Source: Pedobacter ureilyticus (GTDB lineage Bacteria > Bacteroidota > Bacteroidia > Sphingobacteriales > Sphingobacteriaceae). Taken from it: a stretch of 64,000 nt of DNA. Location of the stretch: contig NZ_SSHJ01000008.1 of assembly GCF_005925345.1 (NCBI RefSeq), forward strand, positions 128,506 through 192,505. The letters are read 5' to 3'. The translations under genes and the position numbers were made by a program. The notes below the pieces were generated by a model. That model was not told the DNA's origin. It saw only the letters and a list, made by a program, of their open reading frames with translations, and ran no database searches. Of the stretch, positions 8,998 to 16,055 are shown in pieces (positions within the stretch are counted from its first letter, which is position 1; the number at the start of each line of letters is the position of its first letter).

Positions 8998-9600
8998 ATG
9001 AAGGGCTACACAAAACCTTTACTTTTAATATGCTTAGTACTGTTGGCAGATCAAGTTTCTAAAACTTGGATCAAGACCAATATGTACTTAGAGCAAGAGT
9101 TTAAAATCTTGGGCGATTGGTTCATTATTCACTTTACGGAGAATAATGGAATGGCTTTTGGCCTTGAGTTTGGCGGAGAATTTGGCAAACTTGCACTTTC
9201 TCTTTTTAGGATATTGGCTGTAGGTGGCATTGGTTATGCACTACACTACATGATTCAACGTAAATACCATCGTGGCCTCATTTTAAACGTAGCTTTGATA
9301 TTTGCTGGAGCGTTGGGCAACATCATTGATTCTGTTTTTTACGGTGTAATTTACAAATACGCTACTCTTTTTCATGGCCGAGTTGTAGATATGCTCTACT
9401 TCCCTATTGTTAAAGGCACTTTCCCTAGCTGGTTTCCAATATGGGCAAATGAGCCATTTGAATTTTTCAGACCTGTATTTAACTTAGCAGATGCAGCCAT
9501 TTCGGTTGGGGTAATTACCATTCTTATCTTCCAAAAAACTTATTTTAAGGAAGAGGTAACTGATGAAATTGGCATTAACAACGAAAGTGTAGAAGATTAA
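8998..9600 (+). CDS. lspA: lipoprotein signal peptidase II, first copy
   Basis: Inner-membrane aspartyl protease that cleaves the signal peptide of diacylated prolipoproteins before the lipid-modified Cys. 200 residues, about four helices. Conserved blocks: DQVSKTWIK near residue 18, ENNGMAFG (the EN.GAAFG block), GNIIDSVFYG with the first catalytic Asp, and FNLADAAIS with the second. It is longer than the roughly 165 residues of proteobacterial LspA because of extra sequence between the last two blocks, which I recall as usual in Bacteroidota. ATG directly abuts the stop of the DksA-like gene. A second paralogue lies at 18518. Confidence 0.93.
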   Translation: MKGYTKPLLLICLVLLADQVSKTWIKTNMYLEQEFKILGDWFIIHFTENNGMAFGLEFGGEFGKLALSLFRILAVGGIGYALHYMIQRKYHRGLILNVALIFAGALGNIIDSVFYGVIYKYATLFHGRVVDMLYFPIVKGTFPSWFPIWANEPFEFFRPVFNLADAAISVGVITILIFQKTYFKEEVTDEIGINNESVED

Positions 9601-9638
9601 GGGATTAACGATTTTAGATGTAATCTATACAGTTTTAT

Positions 9639-9677
9639 AAAAACCTCACAACATTAGTTCTGAGGTTTTTTATTTCG
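9639..9677 (+). terminator. Rho-independent terminator after lspA
   Basis: A 10-bp stem (AAAAACCTCA / TGAGGTTTTT, 9639-9648 with 9661-9670) has a 12-nt loop and runs into a T-rich tract, about 40 nt after the lspA stop. Confidence 0.75.
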
Positions 9678-9684
9678 TTATGAT

Positions 9685-9777
9685 CGTCATTTCGACTGAA
9701 GCGCAGCGAAATGGAGAAATCTATAACCTATAAATTAGATTTTAGTCAAAAGATTTCTCCGCAAGGTTGAAATGACG
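9685..9777. repeat. REP-like palindrome, GTCATTTCGACTG type
   Basis: A 93-nt imperfect palindrome: the left end is CGTCATTTCGACTGAAGCG and the right end is ATTTCTCCGC...GAAATGACG. Inside, GGAGAAATCT mirrors AGATTTCTCC. The same design is at 16715-16804 and 55355-55464. It lies between the lspA terminator and the DUF1080 gene. Confidence 0.75.
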
Positions 9778-9818
9778 ACAACAATAATTTCCTTACATTT
9801 GATAAAAGACCAAATCGT

Positions 9819-10514
9819 ATGTTCAGCAAGAAACTCCTTTCCATCTTCCTATTGTTAATCAGTTTAAACTATTTGGCATTTGCTCAAAAAACCATTAACC
9901 TCTTTAACAGAAAAGATTTAACAGGTTGGCATGCCGATGTACCCGGAAAAGATAAAAACCCAGATACTGCGGCTTCTTTTATAGTTAGAGATGGGAAATT
10001 AGTTAGCATGGGCGATCCACGTGGACACTTGATTACCGATGCCAGCTACGCAGATTATAGCTTAGAAGTTGAATATCGCTTTGCGGGAAAGCCGGGCAAC
10101 TGTGGTGTGTTGGTACATGTTTCTACTCCCAGAGTATTGTACAAAATGTTTCCTAAATCTTTAGAAGTACAAATGCAGCATAAAGATGCCGGAGATTTTT
10201 GGTGTATTGGGGAGGATATCACCGTACCAAACATGGAGGAAAGACGCGGACCAAAGGCAGAATGGAGCATTGACAAGAAAAATGGCAGGCGCATTAAAAA
10301 CCTGACAGATGATTCTGAAAAACCATTAGGCCAGTGGAATACGATGAGGATAGAATGTTTGAAAGATAAAGTTAGGGTTTGGGTAAATGGTATTTTAGTG
10401 AATGATGGCTACAACTGTACAGCAACTAAAGGACAAATTGCATTACAGGCCGAAGGCAGTGAAGTAGAATTTAGAAAGCTGGAAATTAAGCCAATTAAAA
10501 AATTAAGCAAGTAA
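9819..10514 (+). CDS. secreted DUF1080 (3-keto-disaccharide hydrolase-like) protein
   Basis: 231 residues with a signal peptide (about 1-22, ending LAFAQ). The rest is a concanavalin-like beta-sandwich of the DUF1080 type: NLFNRKDLTGWHAD near the start, then YSLEVEYRF, GNCGVLVHV, and the closing WNTMRIECLKDKVRVWVNG and IALQAEGSEVEFR. Some members cleave 3-keto-glycosides or bind glycans; activity here is not shown. It stands alone between repeats. A possible -7 element TACATTTG lies at 9794-9801, 18 nt before the ATG. Confidence 0.85.
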   Translation: MFSKKLLSIFLLLISLNYLAFAQKTINLFNRKDLTGWHADVPGKDKNPDTAASFIVRDGKLVSMGDPRGHLITDASYADYSLEVEYRFAGKPGNCGVLVHVSTPRVLYKMFPKSLEVQMQHKDAGDFWCIGEDITVPNMEERRGPKAEWSIDKKNGRRIKNLTDDSEKPLGQWNTMRIECLKDKVRVWVNGILVNDGYNCTATKGQIALQAEGSEVEFRKLEIKPIKKLSK

Positions 10515-10894
10515 GTTAAATAGCCAGAAAGCACACGGAAACTCAAGCTATTACAAGCTAGCCAACTTTAAACCAAACCCTTAAACAAAAATTGCTATTC
10601 AGAAAAAAGTTCATTTTTTTAAGTATCCCTTTTTTGAACTTTTAGGTCATTTATGACTAAAACATATTCCTTGATTTCTGTGATCTACTTTGGATACAGT
10701 AAATTAAACAAAATCCGCATTACCAACAATTCACTGTTTTTTCGTATCTTTGCATATCTTCAAAACATCCCAACGTAAATTGTTGGCTCAGGCACTGTCT
10801 TAAGATTTAAAAACTACCAATTACGCTCATTAAAGGCAATAATGCCACTAACTATCCAATGTGCCTATCTGGATATAAAACGAAATAATTAAAT
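10515..10894 (+). promoter_or_regulatory. gene-free 380 nt: -7 element and long leader of the cold-shock-domain gene
   Basis: No ORF is supportable. TATCTTTG at 10745-10752 matches TAnnTTTG and would give a leader of roughly 135 nt before the ATG at 10895. Long leaders are typical of cold-shock mRNAs, but I see no specific thermosensor motif. An AT-rich inverted repeat (AAAAGTTCA / TGAACTTTT, 10605-10613 with 10635-10643) lies upstream and is too weak to call. Confidence 0.45.
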
Positions 10895-11350
10895 ATGGCT
10901 AAATCTCAAGCAACTTTTAGTAAAAAAGAAAACGAGAAAAAACGATTAAAAAAGAGAAACGACAAATTAGAAAAGCGTGAAGAACGCCAAGCTAATAAAA
11001 AAAGCATGAGCTTAGAGGACATGATGGCTTACGTAGATGAGAATGGAAATATTACCTCTACACCACCAGATCCGAACAGAAAGAAAAAAGTAATCAATAC
11101 AGAAGATATTCAAATCTCTACTGCGAGACAAGAAGATTTGATTGATGAAGACCCAATTAAAAAAGGTACTGTTACTTTTTTTAACGACTCTAAAGGCTAT
11201 GGTTTCATTAGAAATAGCGAAACTCAAGAAAGTGTTTTTGTACACGTTAATGGTTTAAAAACCCAAATCAAAGAAGGCGATAAAGTTACCTTCGAGGTAG
11301 AAAAAGGTCAGAAAGGCCCAACTGCGGTTAGAGTTTCTACAGTCAAATAA
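10895..11350 (+). CDS. cold-shock-domain protein with basic N-terminal extension
   Basis: 151 residues. Positions about 1-35 are a Lys/Arg/Glu-rich helical segment, then an acidic linker, then one cold-shock domain (about 89-150). The domain has RNP1 as KGYGFI and RNP2 as VFVHV, which bind single-stranded RNA or DNA. Classical Csp proteins are about 70 residues, so the N-terminal half is an addition; the type is common in Bacteroidota as I recall. Likely an RNA chaperone. It is monocistronic, with repeat-rich DNA on both sides. Confidence 0.88.
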   Translation: MAKSQATFSKKENEKKRLKKRNDKLEKREERQANKKSMSLEDMMAYVDENGNITSTPPDPNRKKKVINTEDIQISTARQEDLIDEDPIKKGTVTFFNDSKGYGFIRNSETQESVFVHVNGLKTQIKEGDKVTFEVEKGQKGPTAVRVSTVK

Positions 11351-11363
11351 ACTCCAGATATAC

Positions 11364-11400
11364 TGAAATAAATTCAAAAGGTTGCATTGAATTTATTTCA
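11364..11400. repeat. perfect 14-bp inverted repeat after the cold-shock-domain gene
   Basis: TGAAATAAATTCAA (11364-11377) and its exact reverse complement (11387-11400) are separated by 9 nt. No T-tract follows, so it is not a standard terminator. The arm resembles the CTGAATTTATTTCAGG core of the elements at 15529 and 15935. Confidence 0.6.
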
Positions 11401-11499
11401 GCACTTTGACGAAAAGCACCTCGTTTCCTCTCCAGAATAGCAGCAATGTCTTTGCTTAATGAACCCGATTGAAGCGGTATACTTTTTGTTTTACTTATT

Positions 11500-11579
11500 G
11501 TCATCCTGAACGCTAGTGAAGGATCTGTATGTTTAAGCAGGTCGGAAATAGATTCGTAGTGCCTCGGAATGTCAGGATG
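11500..11579. repeat. REP-like palindrome, GTCATCCTGAACG type
   Basis: The left end is GTCATCCTGAACGCTAGTGA then GGATCT; the right end is AGATTCG... then GTCAGGATG. It is an imperfect palindrome of the GTCAT...ATGAC class, diverged on the right arm. The 420-nt stretch 11351-11770 holds this element, the inverted repeat at 11364 and otherwise nothing I can call. Confidence 0.55.
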
Positions 11580-11770
11580 CCTAAACAAAAAGATACTAAC
11601 GGAAAGCGGGACTATGTTTCCCTAATAGCAGTAAATTGCTTTTCAAAATAAAAAAATAAATCACTCATTTTTTGATGGTTGGCTCAATTTTTGCATATCG
11701 CATGAAAATTGTTTATGGATTTACATGGATATTTACATCTGATTTATAAACACACATAAAAACACACAAG

Positions 11771-12484
11771 ATGAAACGATTATTCGCAATTGCGCTTGTA
11801 GCGCTTACCACATTAGCTAGTTTAAATGCCTCGGCACAACAAGTAGATTTAAGAAAAAAAATTACCGTTAGCGGCACTGCCGAAACCGAAATTACGCCAG
11901 ATATTATCTACATCAATATTTCGTTAAAAGAATATTTAAAAGATGGCAACAGCAAGAAAAAAGTAGATATCACTACGTTGGAGACGCAATTATTTAACGC
12001 TGTGCAAAAAGCAGGCATTGCTAAAGAAAATTTAACCATTAATAATTTGAGCAGCTGGAACTACACCACCTCTAAGAAAAAAGATCCTGATTTTTTAGCT
12101 AGCAAACAATACCGTTTAAAAGTTAGCGACTTAAACAAGTTCAATTTGATTTTAGAAGGAATTGATGCCAAAGGGATTGCTAGCACGAACATTGACAGCT
12201 ACGATTACAGCAAAATTGATGTCTTGAAAAAAGAATTGAAAGTGAAGGCTTTATTGGCTGCGAAAGAAAAAGCTACTTATATGGTAGAGGCTTTAGGAGA
12301 TAAATTAGGTAGCGTGTTAGATATACAAGATTTAGGAGATAACAACGGTGGCATGATGGTACCACAATACAGAAACTATGCAATGAAGGCAGAAATGGCC
12401 ATGGATGCTTCGCAAGCGCCAGAAATTGACTTTAAAAAGATTAAATTGAGCTTTACAGTAAATACTGTGTTCGAGATTAAATAA
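11771..12484 (+). CDS. SIMPL (DUF541) domain protein, exported
   Basis: 237 residues with a signal peptide (about 1-22, ending ASAQQ). The mature part has the SIMPL/DUF541 opening ITVSGTAETEITPDIIYINI and a repeated alpha/beta arrangement through residue 237. Members are periplasmic or surface proteins; a few are linked to oxidative-stress or kinase signalling, but most have unknown roles. It is followed by a clear terminator, so it is probably a single-gene unit. Confidence 0.85.
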   Translation: MKRLFAIALVALTTLASLNASAQQVDLRKKITVSGTAETEITPDIIYINISLKEYLKDGNSKKKVDITTLETQLFNAVQKAGIAKENLTINNLSSWNYTTSKKKDPDFLASKQYRLKVSDLNKFNLILEGIDAKGIASTNIDSYDYSKIDVLKKELKVKALLAAKEKATYMVEALGDKLGSVLDIQDLGDNNGGMMVPQYRNYAMKAEMAMDASQAPEIDFKKIKLSFTVNTVFEIK

Positions 12485-12504
12485 TTTATTTGATAATTTT
12501 GTAG

Positions 12505-12537
12505 GCCTATCAACGTATATGTTGATAGGCTTTTTTA
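12505..12537 (+). terminator. Rho-independent terminator after SIMPL gene
   Basis: A perfect 10-bp stem GCCTATCAAC / GTTGATAGGC (12505-12514 with 12521-12530) with a 6-nt loop, followed by six T and further T-rich sequence. Confidence 0.85.
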
Positions 12538-12600
12538 TTTTCTAAAACCTGAAAAGAAAACACGAAGTTTTCTAATCCATTAAAAGCAATAATTACGCAA

Positions 12601-12909
12601 ATGAAAAAATTACTTTACACCTTAATCTTAGTTTTTACGCTTTCTACTACTGTTAATGCCAAATCTGCAATTAAAGACAAGCCAAATACAGAACTTACGG
12701 CAGAACAAAAAATAGAACTAGAAAGCATTACTAAACGAGTGGAAGAAATTAGATCAATGGATAGATCTATGCTTACCAAAACAGAAAGAAAAGCCTTGAG
12801 AAAAGAAGTGAAAGAGCTAAAAAAGCGTGCAGATTTTCTAAATCAAAACGTAACGCTTTCTTTAGGTGCTATCATCATCATATTATTGTTATTGATCATT
12901 ATTCTCTAA
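12601..12909 (+). CDS. small exported membrane protein, tandem copy 1
   Basis: 102 residues: signal-like hydrophobic segment (about 4-20), a highly charged helical middle with TELTAEQKIELESI and RKALRKEVKELKKR, and a C-terminal hydrophobic segment (about 86-102) made almost only of Ile and Leu. It aligns without gaps to the next gene, also 102 residues, so the two are tandem duplicates. Function unknown; a membrane-anchored coiled coil is the best description. Confidence 0.7.
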   Translation: MKKLLYTLILVFTLSTTVNAKSAIKDKPNTELTAEQKIELESITKRVEEIRSMDRSMLTKTERKALRKEVKELKKRADFLNQNVTLSLGAIIIILLLLIIIL

Positions 12910-12953
12910 ATCAATTTTCTTTTTGTTAAGGATAGAACAATATTTTACAATTG

Positions 12954-12998
12954 TTGTTATAGAATGGAGTTAAAAAAACTCAACGAATGCTATAACAA
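12954..12998. repeat. nested inverted repeat between the tandem small genes
   Basis: TTGTTATAG (12954-12962) pairs with CTATAACAA (12990-12998), enclosing a smaller GAGT/ACTC hairpin (12967-12970 with 12978-12981). It could be an RNA stem that separates expression of the two genes, or an operator. There is no T-tract. Confidence 0.45.
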
Positions 12999-13014
12999 TT
13001 AAAACCTTAAAAAG

Positions 13015-13323
13015 ATGAAAAAAATTATCTATCCTTTGCTGCTATTGGTTACGCTAACCTTTAACCTCAACTTCGCTGTTGCCGCAGGCGACAAACCTAA
13101 AACCGAACTCACAGCCGAGCAACGTGCAGAGTTAAACAGAATTATATCCAGGGTTGACGAAATTAAAGCCATGGATAAATCTAAACTAACTAGAGAAGAG
13201 AAAAAAGAGCTGCGTAAAGAGTTAAAGGAAATGAAGAAAAAGGCTAATTCAATGAGTGGCGGCGTTTATCTTTCGGTTGGAGCCATCATTATTATCATCT
13301 TACTATTGATACTTATTTTATAA
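13015..13323 (+). CDS. small exported membrane protein, tandem copy 2
   Basis: 102 residues and a clear paralogue of the gene at 12601. Shared blocks are DKP.TELTAEQ, the charged LRKE.KE.KK region and the Ile/Leu-only C-terminal helix after LS.GAIIII. The N-terminal signal region and the loop before the last helix differ most. No function known. It is transcribed toward serS and shares a bidirectional terminator with it. Confidence 0.7.
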   Translation: MKKIIYPLLLLVTLTFNLNFAVAAGDKPKTELTAEQRAELNRIISRVDEIKAMDKSKLTREEKKELRKELKEMKKKANSMSGGVYLSVGAIIIIILLLILIL

Positions 13324-13339
13324 GCCAAGTTCATAAAAC

Positions 13340-13380
13340 AAAAAATGCCAGAAACGCTAAGTCTCTGGCATTTTTTTTTA
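13340..13380. terminator. bidirectional terminator between the small-protein gene and serS
   Basis: Stem AAAAAATGCCAGA / TCTGGCATTTTTT (13340-13352 with 13364-13376), loop of 11 nt, with A-run and T-run flanks so it can act on both strands between convergent genes. Confidence 0.8.
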
Positions 13381-13397
13381 AGATTGTTAGACTATCT

Positions 13398-14669
13398 CTA
13401 ATCAATCATATCAAATCCGGTATATTTCACTAAGGCTTCCGGAATTTTAATTCCTTTTTCGGTTTGGCAATTTTCCAAGATTGAAGCAACGATACGAGGC
13501 AAAGCTAACGCGCTACCGTTTAACGTGTGCGCCAATTGGGTTTTACCCTCTTTGCCTTTAAACCTTAACTTTAAACGGTTACTTTGGTAAGTTTCAAAGT
13601 TAGATACTGAAGATACCTCTAACCAACGTTGTTGTGCTGCACTCCAAACCTCCATATCGTAAGTCATTGCCGAAGTAAAGCCCATATCGCCACCGCATAA
13701 ACGTAACACACGGTAATGCAAACCCAATTCTTGCAATAACGATTGTACATATTTGCTCATGTCTTCTAAAGTTTCGTAACTCTTATCAGGATGTGTAATC
13801 TGCACCACCTCAACTTTATCAAACTGATGCAAACGATTTAATCCACGTACGTGAGCACCGTAAGAACCGGCCTCTCTACGGAAACACGGTGTGTAACCCG
13901 TATTTTTAATGGGAAGATCTTCTTCTTTCAAAATCACATCGCGGTATAAGTTGGTTACGGGTACCTCAGCCGTTGGGATCAAGTACAAATCATCAACACC
14001 AACATGGTACATCTGCCCTTCTTTATCTGGCAACTGCCCCGTACCAAAACCCGATGCAGCATTTACTAAATGCGGCACCTGCATCTCTTTATAACCCGCA
14101 GCTGTAGCATGGTCTAAAAAGAAATTAATTAAAGCACGCTGCAACCTCGCTCCCTTTCCTTTATAAACCGGAAAACCAGCTCCAGTAATTTTTACACCTA
14201 ATTCAAAATCGATGATGTCATATTTTGCAGCCAATTCCCAATGTGGCAAGGCATTTTCTGGCAAAGCCGATGGCTCACCATGTGTATATACAACTTCATT
14301 ATCATCAGCTGTGCTACCTGTTTTTACCAAATGATAAGGCAAATTTGGTAACTGCACAATTAAACTCTGTTGCTTTTCTTCTAACGCGGTTAACTGCTCG
14401 TTTTGCGCTTTAATTTTCTCTTTGTGAGCTGCCGTATTAGCCTTAATAGCTTCGGCTTCTTCTTTTTTTCCATTGCGCATTAGCTCGCCAATTTGCTTGG
14501 CCGCACTGTTCGCTTCTGCTTGCAAATTATCCAAAGAGGACTGTGTAGAGCGGCGCTCTTCATCTACAGCGATGATTTCATCTACCAATTCTACCTGTTT
14601 AAAGTTACGAACGTTCAATCGCTCTAAAACTTTCTCTCTATTTTCACGGATATAGTTAACTTGCAACAT
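13398..14669 (-). CDS. serS: seryl-tRNA synthetase
   Basis: Charges tRNA-Ser and the precursor of tRNA-Sec. 423 residues, the usual length. Residues 1-100 form the long antiparallel coiled-coil arm that grips tRNA (Glu/Lys/Ala-rich). The class II core shows motif 2 as CFRREAGSYG then GLNRLHQFDKVE, and motif 3 as NGSALALPRIVASILEN near residue 390. ATG at 14669 is supported by the conserved start MLQVNYIRENRE. A -7 element lies 17 nt upstream. Confidence 0.97.
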   Translation of the reverse strand: MLQVNYIRENREKVLERLNVRNFKQVELVDEIIAVDEERRSTQSSLDNLQAEANSAAKQIGELMRNGKKEEAEAIKANTAAHKEKIKAQNEQLTALEEKQQSLIVQLPNLPYHLVKTGSTADDNEVVYTHGEPSALPENALPHWELAAKYDIIDFELGVKITGAGFPVYKGKGARLQRALINFFLDHATAAGYKEMQVPHLVNAASGFGTGQLPDKEGQMYHVGVDDLYLIPTAEVPVTNLYRDVILKEEDLPIKNTGYTPCFRREAGSYGAHVRGLNRLHQFDKVEVVQITHPDKSYETLEDMSKYVQSLLQELGLHYRVLRLCGGDMGFTSAMTYDMEVWSAAQQRWLEVSSVSNFETYQSNRLKLRFKGKEGKTQLAHTLNGSALALPRIVASILENCQTEKGIKIPEALVKYTGFDMID

Positions 14670-14685
14670 TATTTATAATTTTTGA

Positions 14686-14693
14686 CAAAGATA
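14686..14693 (-). promoter_or_regulatory. -7 element TATCTTTG before serS
   Basis: Minus-strand TATCTTTG, an exact TAnnTTTG match 17 nt before the serS ATG. The -33 element is not clear. Confidence 0.45.
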
Positions 14694-14700
14694 AGAAGAG

Positions 14701-14783
14701 TTTTCAGTTTTCAGTTGGCAGTTTTCAATAGGGGCCAATCTTGATACTTGATACTTGATACTCAATACTCGATACTCGATACT
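14701..14783. repeat. two period-7 tandem arrays between serS and rsmI
   Basis: 14701-14730 is built of 7-nt units around TTTTCAG (ttttcag, ttttcag, ttggcag, ttttcaa). 14741-14783 is built of units around GATACTT/GATACTC and runs right up to the rsmI ATG at 14784. The open frame upstream of that ATG is just translated repeat. Confidence 0.75.
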
Positions 14784-15518
14784 ATGCAGGGAAAGCTTTA
14801 CATCGTACCTACGCCAATTGGCAACCTAGAAGATATGACTTTTAGGGCTATCCGTATTTTAAAAGAGGTGGATTTGATTTTGGCAGAGGATACACGCACC
14901 AGTGCACCTTTGTTGAGACATTTTGGTATCGATAAACGAGTGTTTGCGCATCATCAACATAATGAGCATAAGGCTACTGCCGAGATCATCAAGTTTTTAA
15001 AAGAAGGTCAAAACATTGCTTTAATTTCTGATGCGGGCACACCAGCCATTTCCGACCCTGGATTTTTCTTGGTTCGTGAGGCCATTAAGCATGAAATTGA
15101 AATTAATTGCTTGCCAGGCGCTACTGCCTTTGTGCCGGCTTTGGTTAACTCGGGTTTGCCTAACGATCAATTTGTTTTTGAAGGTTTTTTGCCCGTGAAG
15201 AAGGGGCGCCAAACGCGAATGAAACAGTTGGCCGAAGAAGAAAGAACCATGATTTTTTATGAAAGTCCGCACCGTTTGTTAAAAACATTAACAGAGTTTG
15301 CCGAGTTTTTTGGCGAGGACAGACGGGTCTGCGTAAGCAGAGAATTAAGCAAAATGTACGAAGAAAATGTTCGTGGCACAGTTAAAGAAGTAAAATCACA
15401 TTTTGAAAACAATATTTTAAAAGGAGAATTCGTAATTTGTGTTGGCGGAAATGAGGAGAGCGTGAAGAACAAGGATAAAAGAGCAAAGAAGGATAAGTAC
15501 GGTATGCTAGACGACTAG
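14784..15518 (+). CDS. rsmI: 16S rRNA (cytidine1402-2'-O)-methyltransferase
   Basis: Uses S-adenosylmethionine to methylate the 2'-OH of C1402 in the decoding centre of 16S rRNA. 244 residues. Tetrapyrrole-methylase fold: LYIVPTPIGNLEDMTFRAI at the N-terminus, AEDTR, ISDAGTPAISDPGF and LPGATAFVPALVNSGLP. An upstream TTG at 14748 would add residues encoded by a 7-nt repeat, so the ATG at 14784 is chosen. It lacks the small C-terminal domain of the E. coli enzyme and ends in a short Lys-rich tail, as I recall for Bacteroidota. Confidence 0.95.
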   Translation: MQGKLYIVPTPIGNLEDMTFRAIRILKEVDLILAEDTRTSAPLLRHFGIDKRVFAHHQHNEHKATAEIIKFLKEGQNIALISDAGTPAISDPGFFLVREAIKHEIEINCLPGATAFVPALVNSGLPNDQFVFEGFLPVKKGRQTRMKQLAEEERTMIFYESPHRLLKTLTEFAEFFGEDRRVCVSRELSKMYEENVRGTVKEVKSHFENNILKGEFVICVGGNEESVKNKDKRAKKDKYGMLDD

Positions 15519-15528
15519 TCAAGTCGGT

Positions 15529-15613
15529 CGTCATCCTGAATTTATTTCAGGATCAGCTAGTATATTAAATAGAAAACCTGTAGAACTGATGCTGAACTAA
15601 ATTCAGCATGACG
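15529..15613. repeat. REP-like palindromic element, cassette left copy
   Basis: 85 nt, starting CGTCATCCTGAATTTATTTC and ending TGCTGAACTAAATTCAGCA then TGACG. Two inner hairpins are visible: a CCTGAA-TTTA-TTCAGG stem and a TGCTGAA-CTAAA-TTCAGCA stem. Nearly the same element recurs in the same orientation at 15935-16017. Confidence 0.8.
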
Positions 15614-15625
15614 GGAAGAATAAAA

Positions 15626-15928
15626 ATGGTACGAGGTGGAAGTGTTTATATTTTAACAAACTACAATAATGACATATTTTACATCGGAGTAACTTCCAAT
15701 TTGTTTTCATGAATTGTAGAGCATAAAGAAAAATATTATCCAAATTCGTTTACAGCAAAATATAACTGCTATAAATTGGTTTATTTTGAACATTTTATGA
15801 ATATCGAAGAAGCCATAGCTAAAGAAAAACAACTTAAAAACTGGAAAAGACAATGGAAAATAAATCTAATTGATAATTTTAATCCCGATTGGGAAGATTT
15901 ATTTTACAAATTAAACGAAGAAATTTGA
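15626..15928 (+). pseudogene. GIY-YIG nuclease-family gene broken by an in-frame TGA
   Basis: Translating 15626-15928 in one frame gives 99 amino acids, an internal TGA at 15710-15712 and a final TGA. Before the break: GGSVYILTNYNNDIFYIGVT, the GIY-YIG signature (VYIL then YIGVT). After it: VEHKEKYYPNSFTAKYN, KLVYFEH, EAIAKEKQLKNWKR and NPDWEDLF, all typical of the small UPF0213-like GIY-YIG proteins. The TGA stands where the family usually has Arg (NL..RI.EHK), so a single C-to-T change of CGA explains it. No frameshift is seen, so the inactivation looks recent, or this could be a sequencing error. Such proteins are predicted DNA nucleases of unknown role. Confidence 0.85.
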
Positions 15929-15934
15929 CACTGT

Positions 15935-16017
15935 CGTCATCCTGAATTTATTTCAGGATCGGCTATATAGATATAGTAAACTTGCAAAACTGATGCTGAA
16001 CTAAATTCAGCATGACG
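15935..16017. repeat. REP-like palindromic element, cassette right copy
   Basis: 83 nt and a close copy of 15529-15613: identical first 27 nt or so and last 25 nt or so, with a diverged centre. It starts 6 nt after the stop of the GIY-YIG pseudogene. Confidence 0.8.
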
Positions 16018-16055
16018 AAACGCCTAATTAGCATTAGAATAATAAAAAGAAAACC

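Larger units (their letters stand above)
15529..16017 (+). mobile_element. candidate cassette: REP - GIY-YIG gene - REP
   Basis: Two direct copies of one palindromic element (85 and 83 nt) flank a GIY-YIG nuclease gene with only 12 nt to its ATG and 6 nt after its stop. The tight fit suggests a unit that moves or is maintained together. This is inference: I see no terminal target duplication or transposase. Confidence 0.45.

Noticed and set aside
11343..11588. An 81-codon minus-strand frame after the cold-shock-domain gene
   Set aside because: It is made of an inverted repeat and a REP-like palindrome; no conserved protein features.
14748..14783. Earlier TTG start for rsmI
   Set aside because: The added residues are only translated 7-nt repeats; the conserved protein starts at the ATG at 14784.
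14741..14783. Tandem heptad arrays considered as CRISPR or VNTR phase-variation tracts
   Set aside because: Units are too short and degenerate for CRISPR, and there are no unique spacers or cas genes. Phase variation by slippage is possible only with identical units, which most arrays lack.
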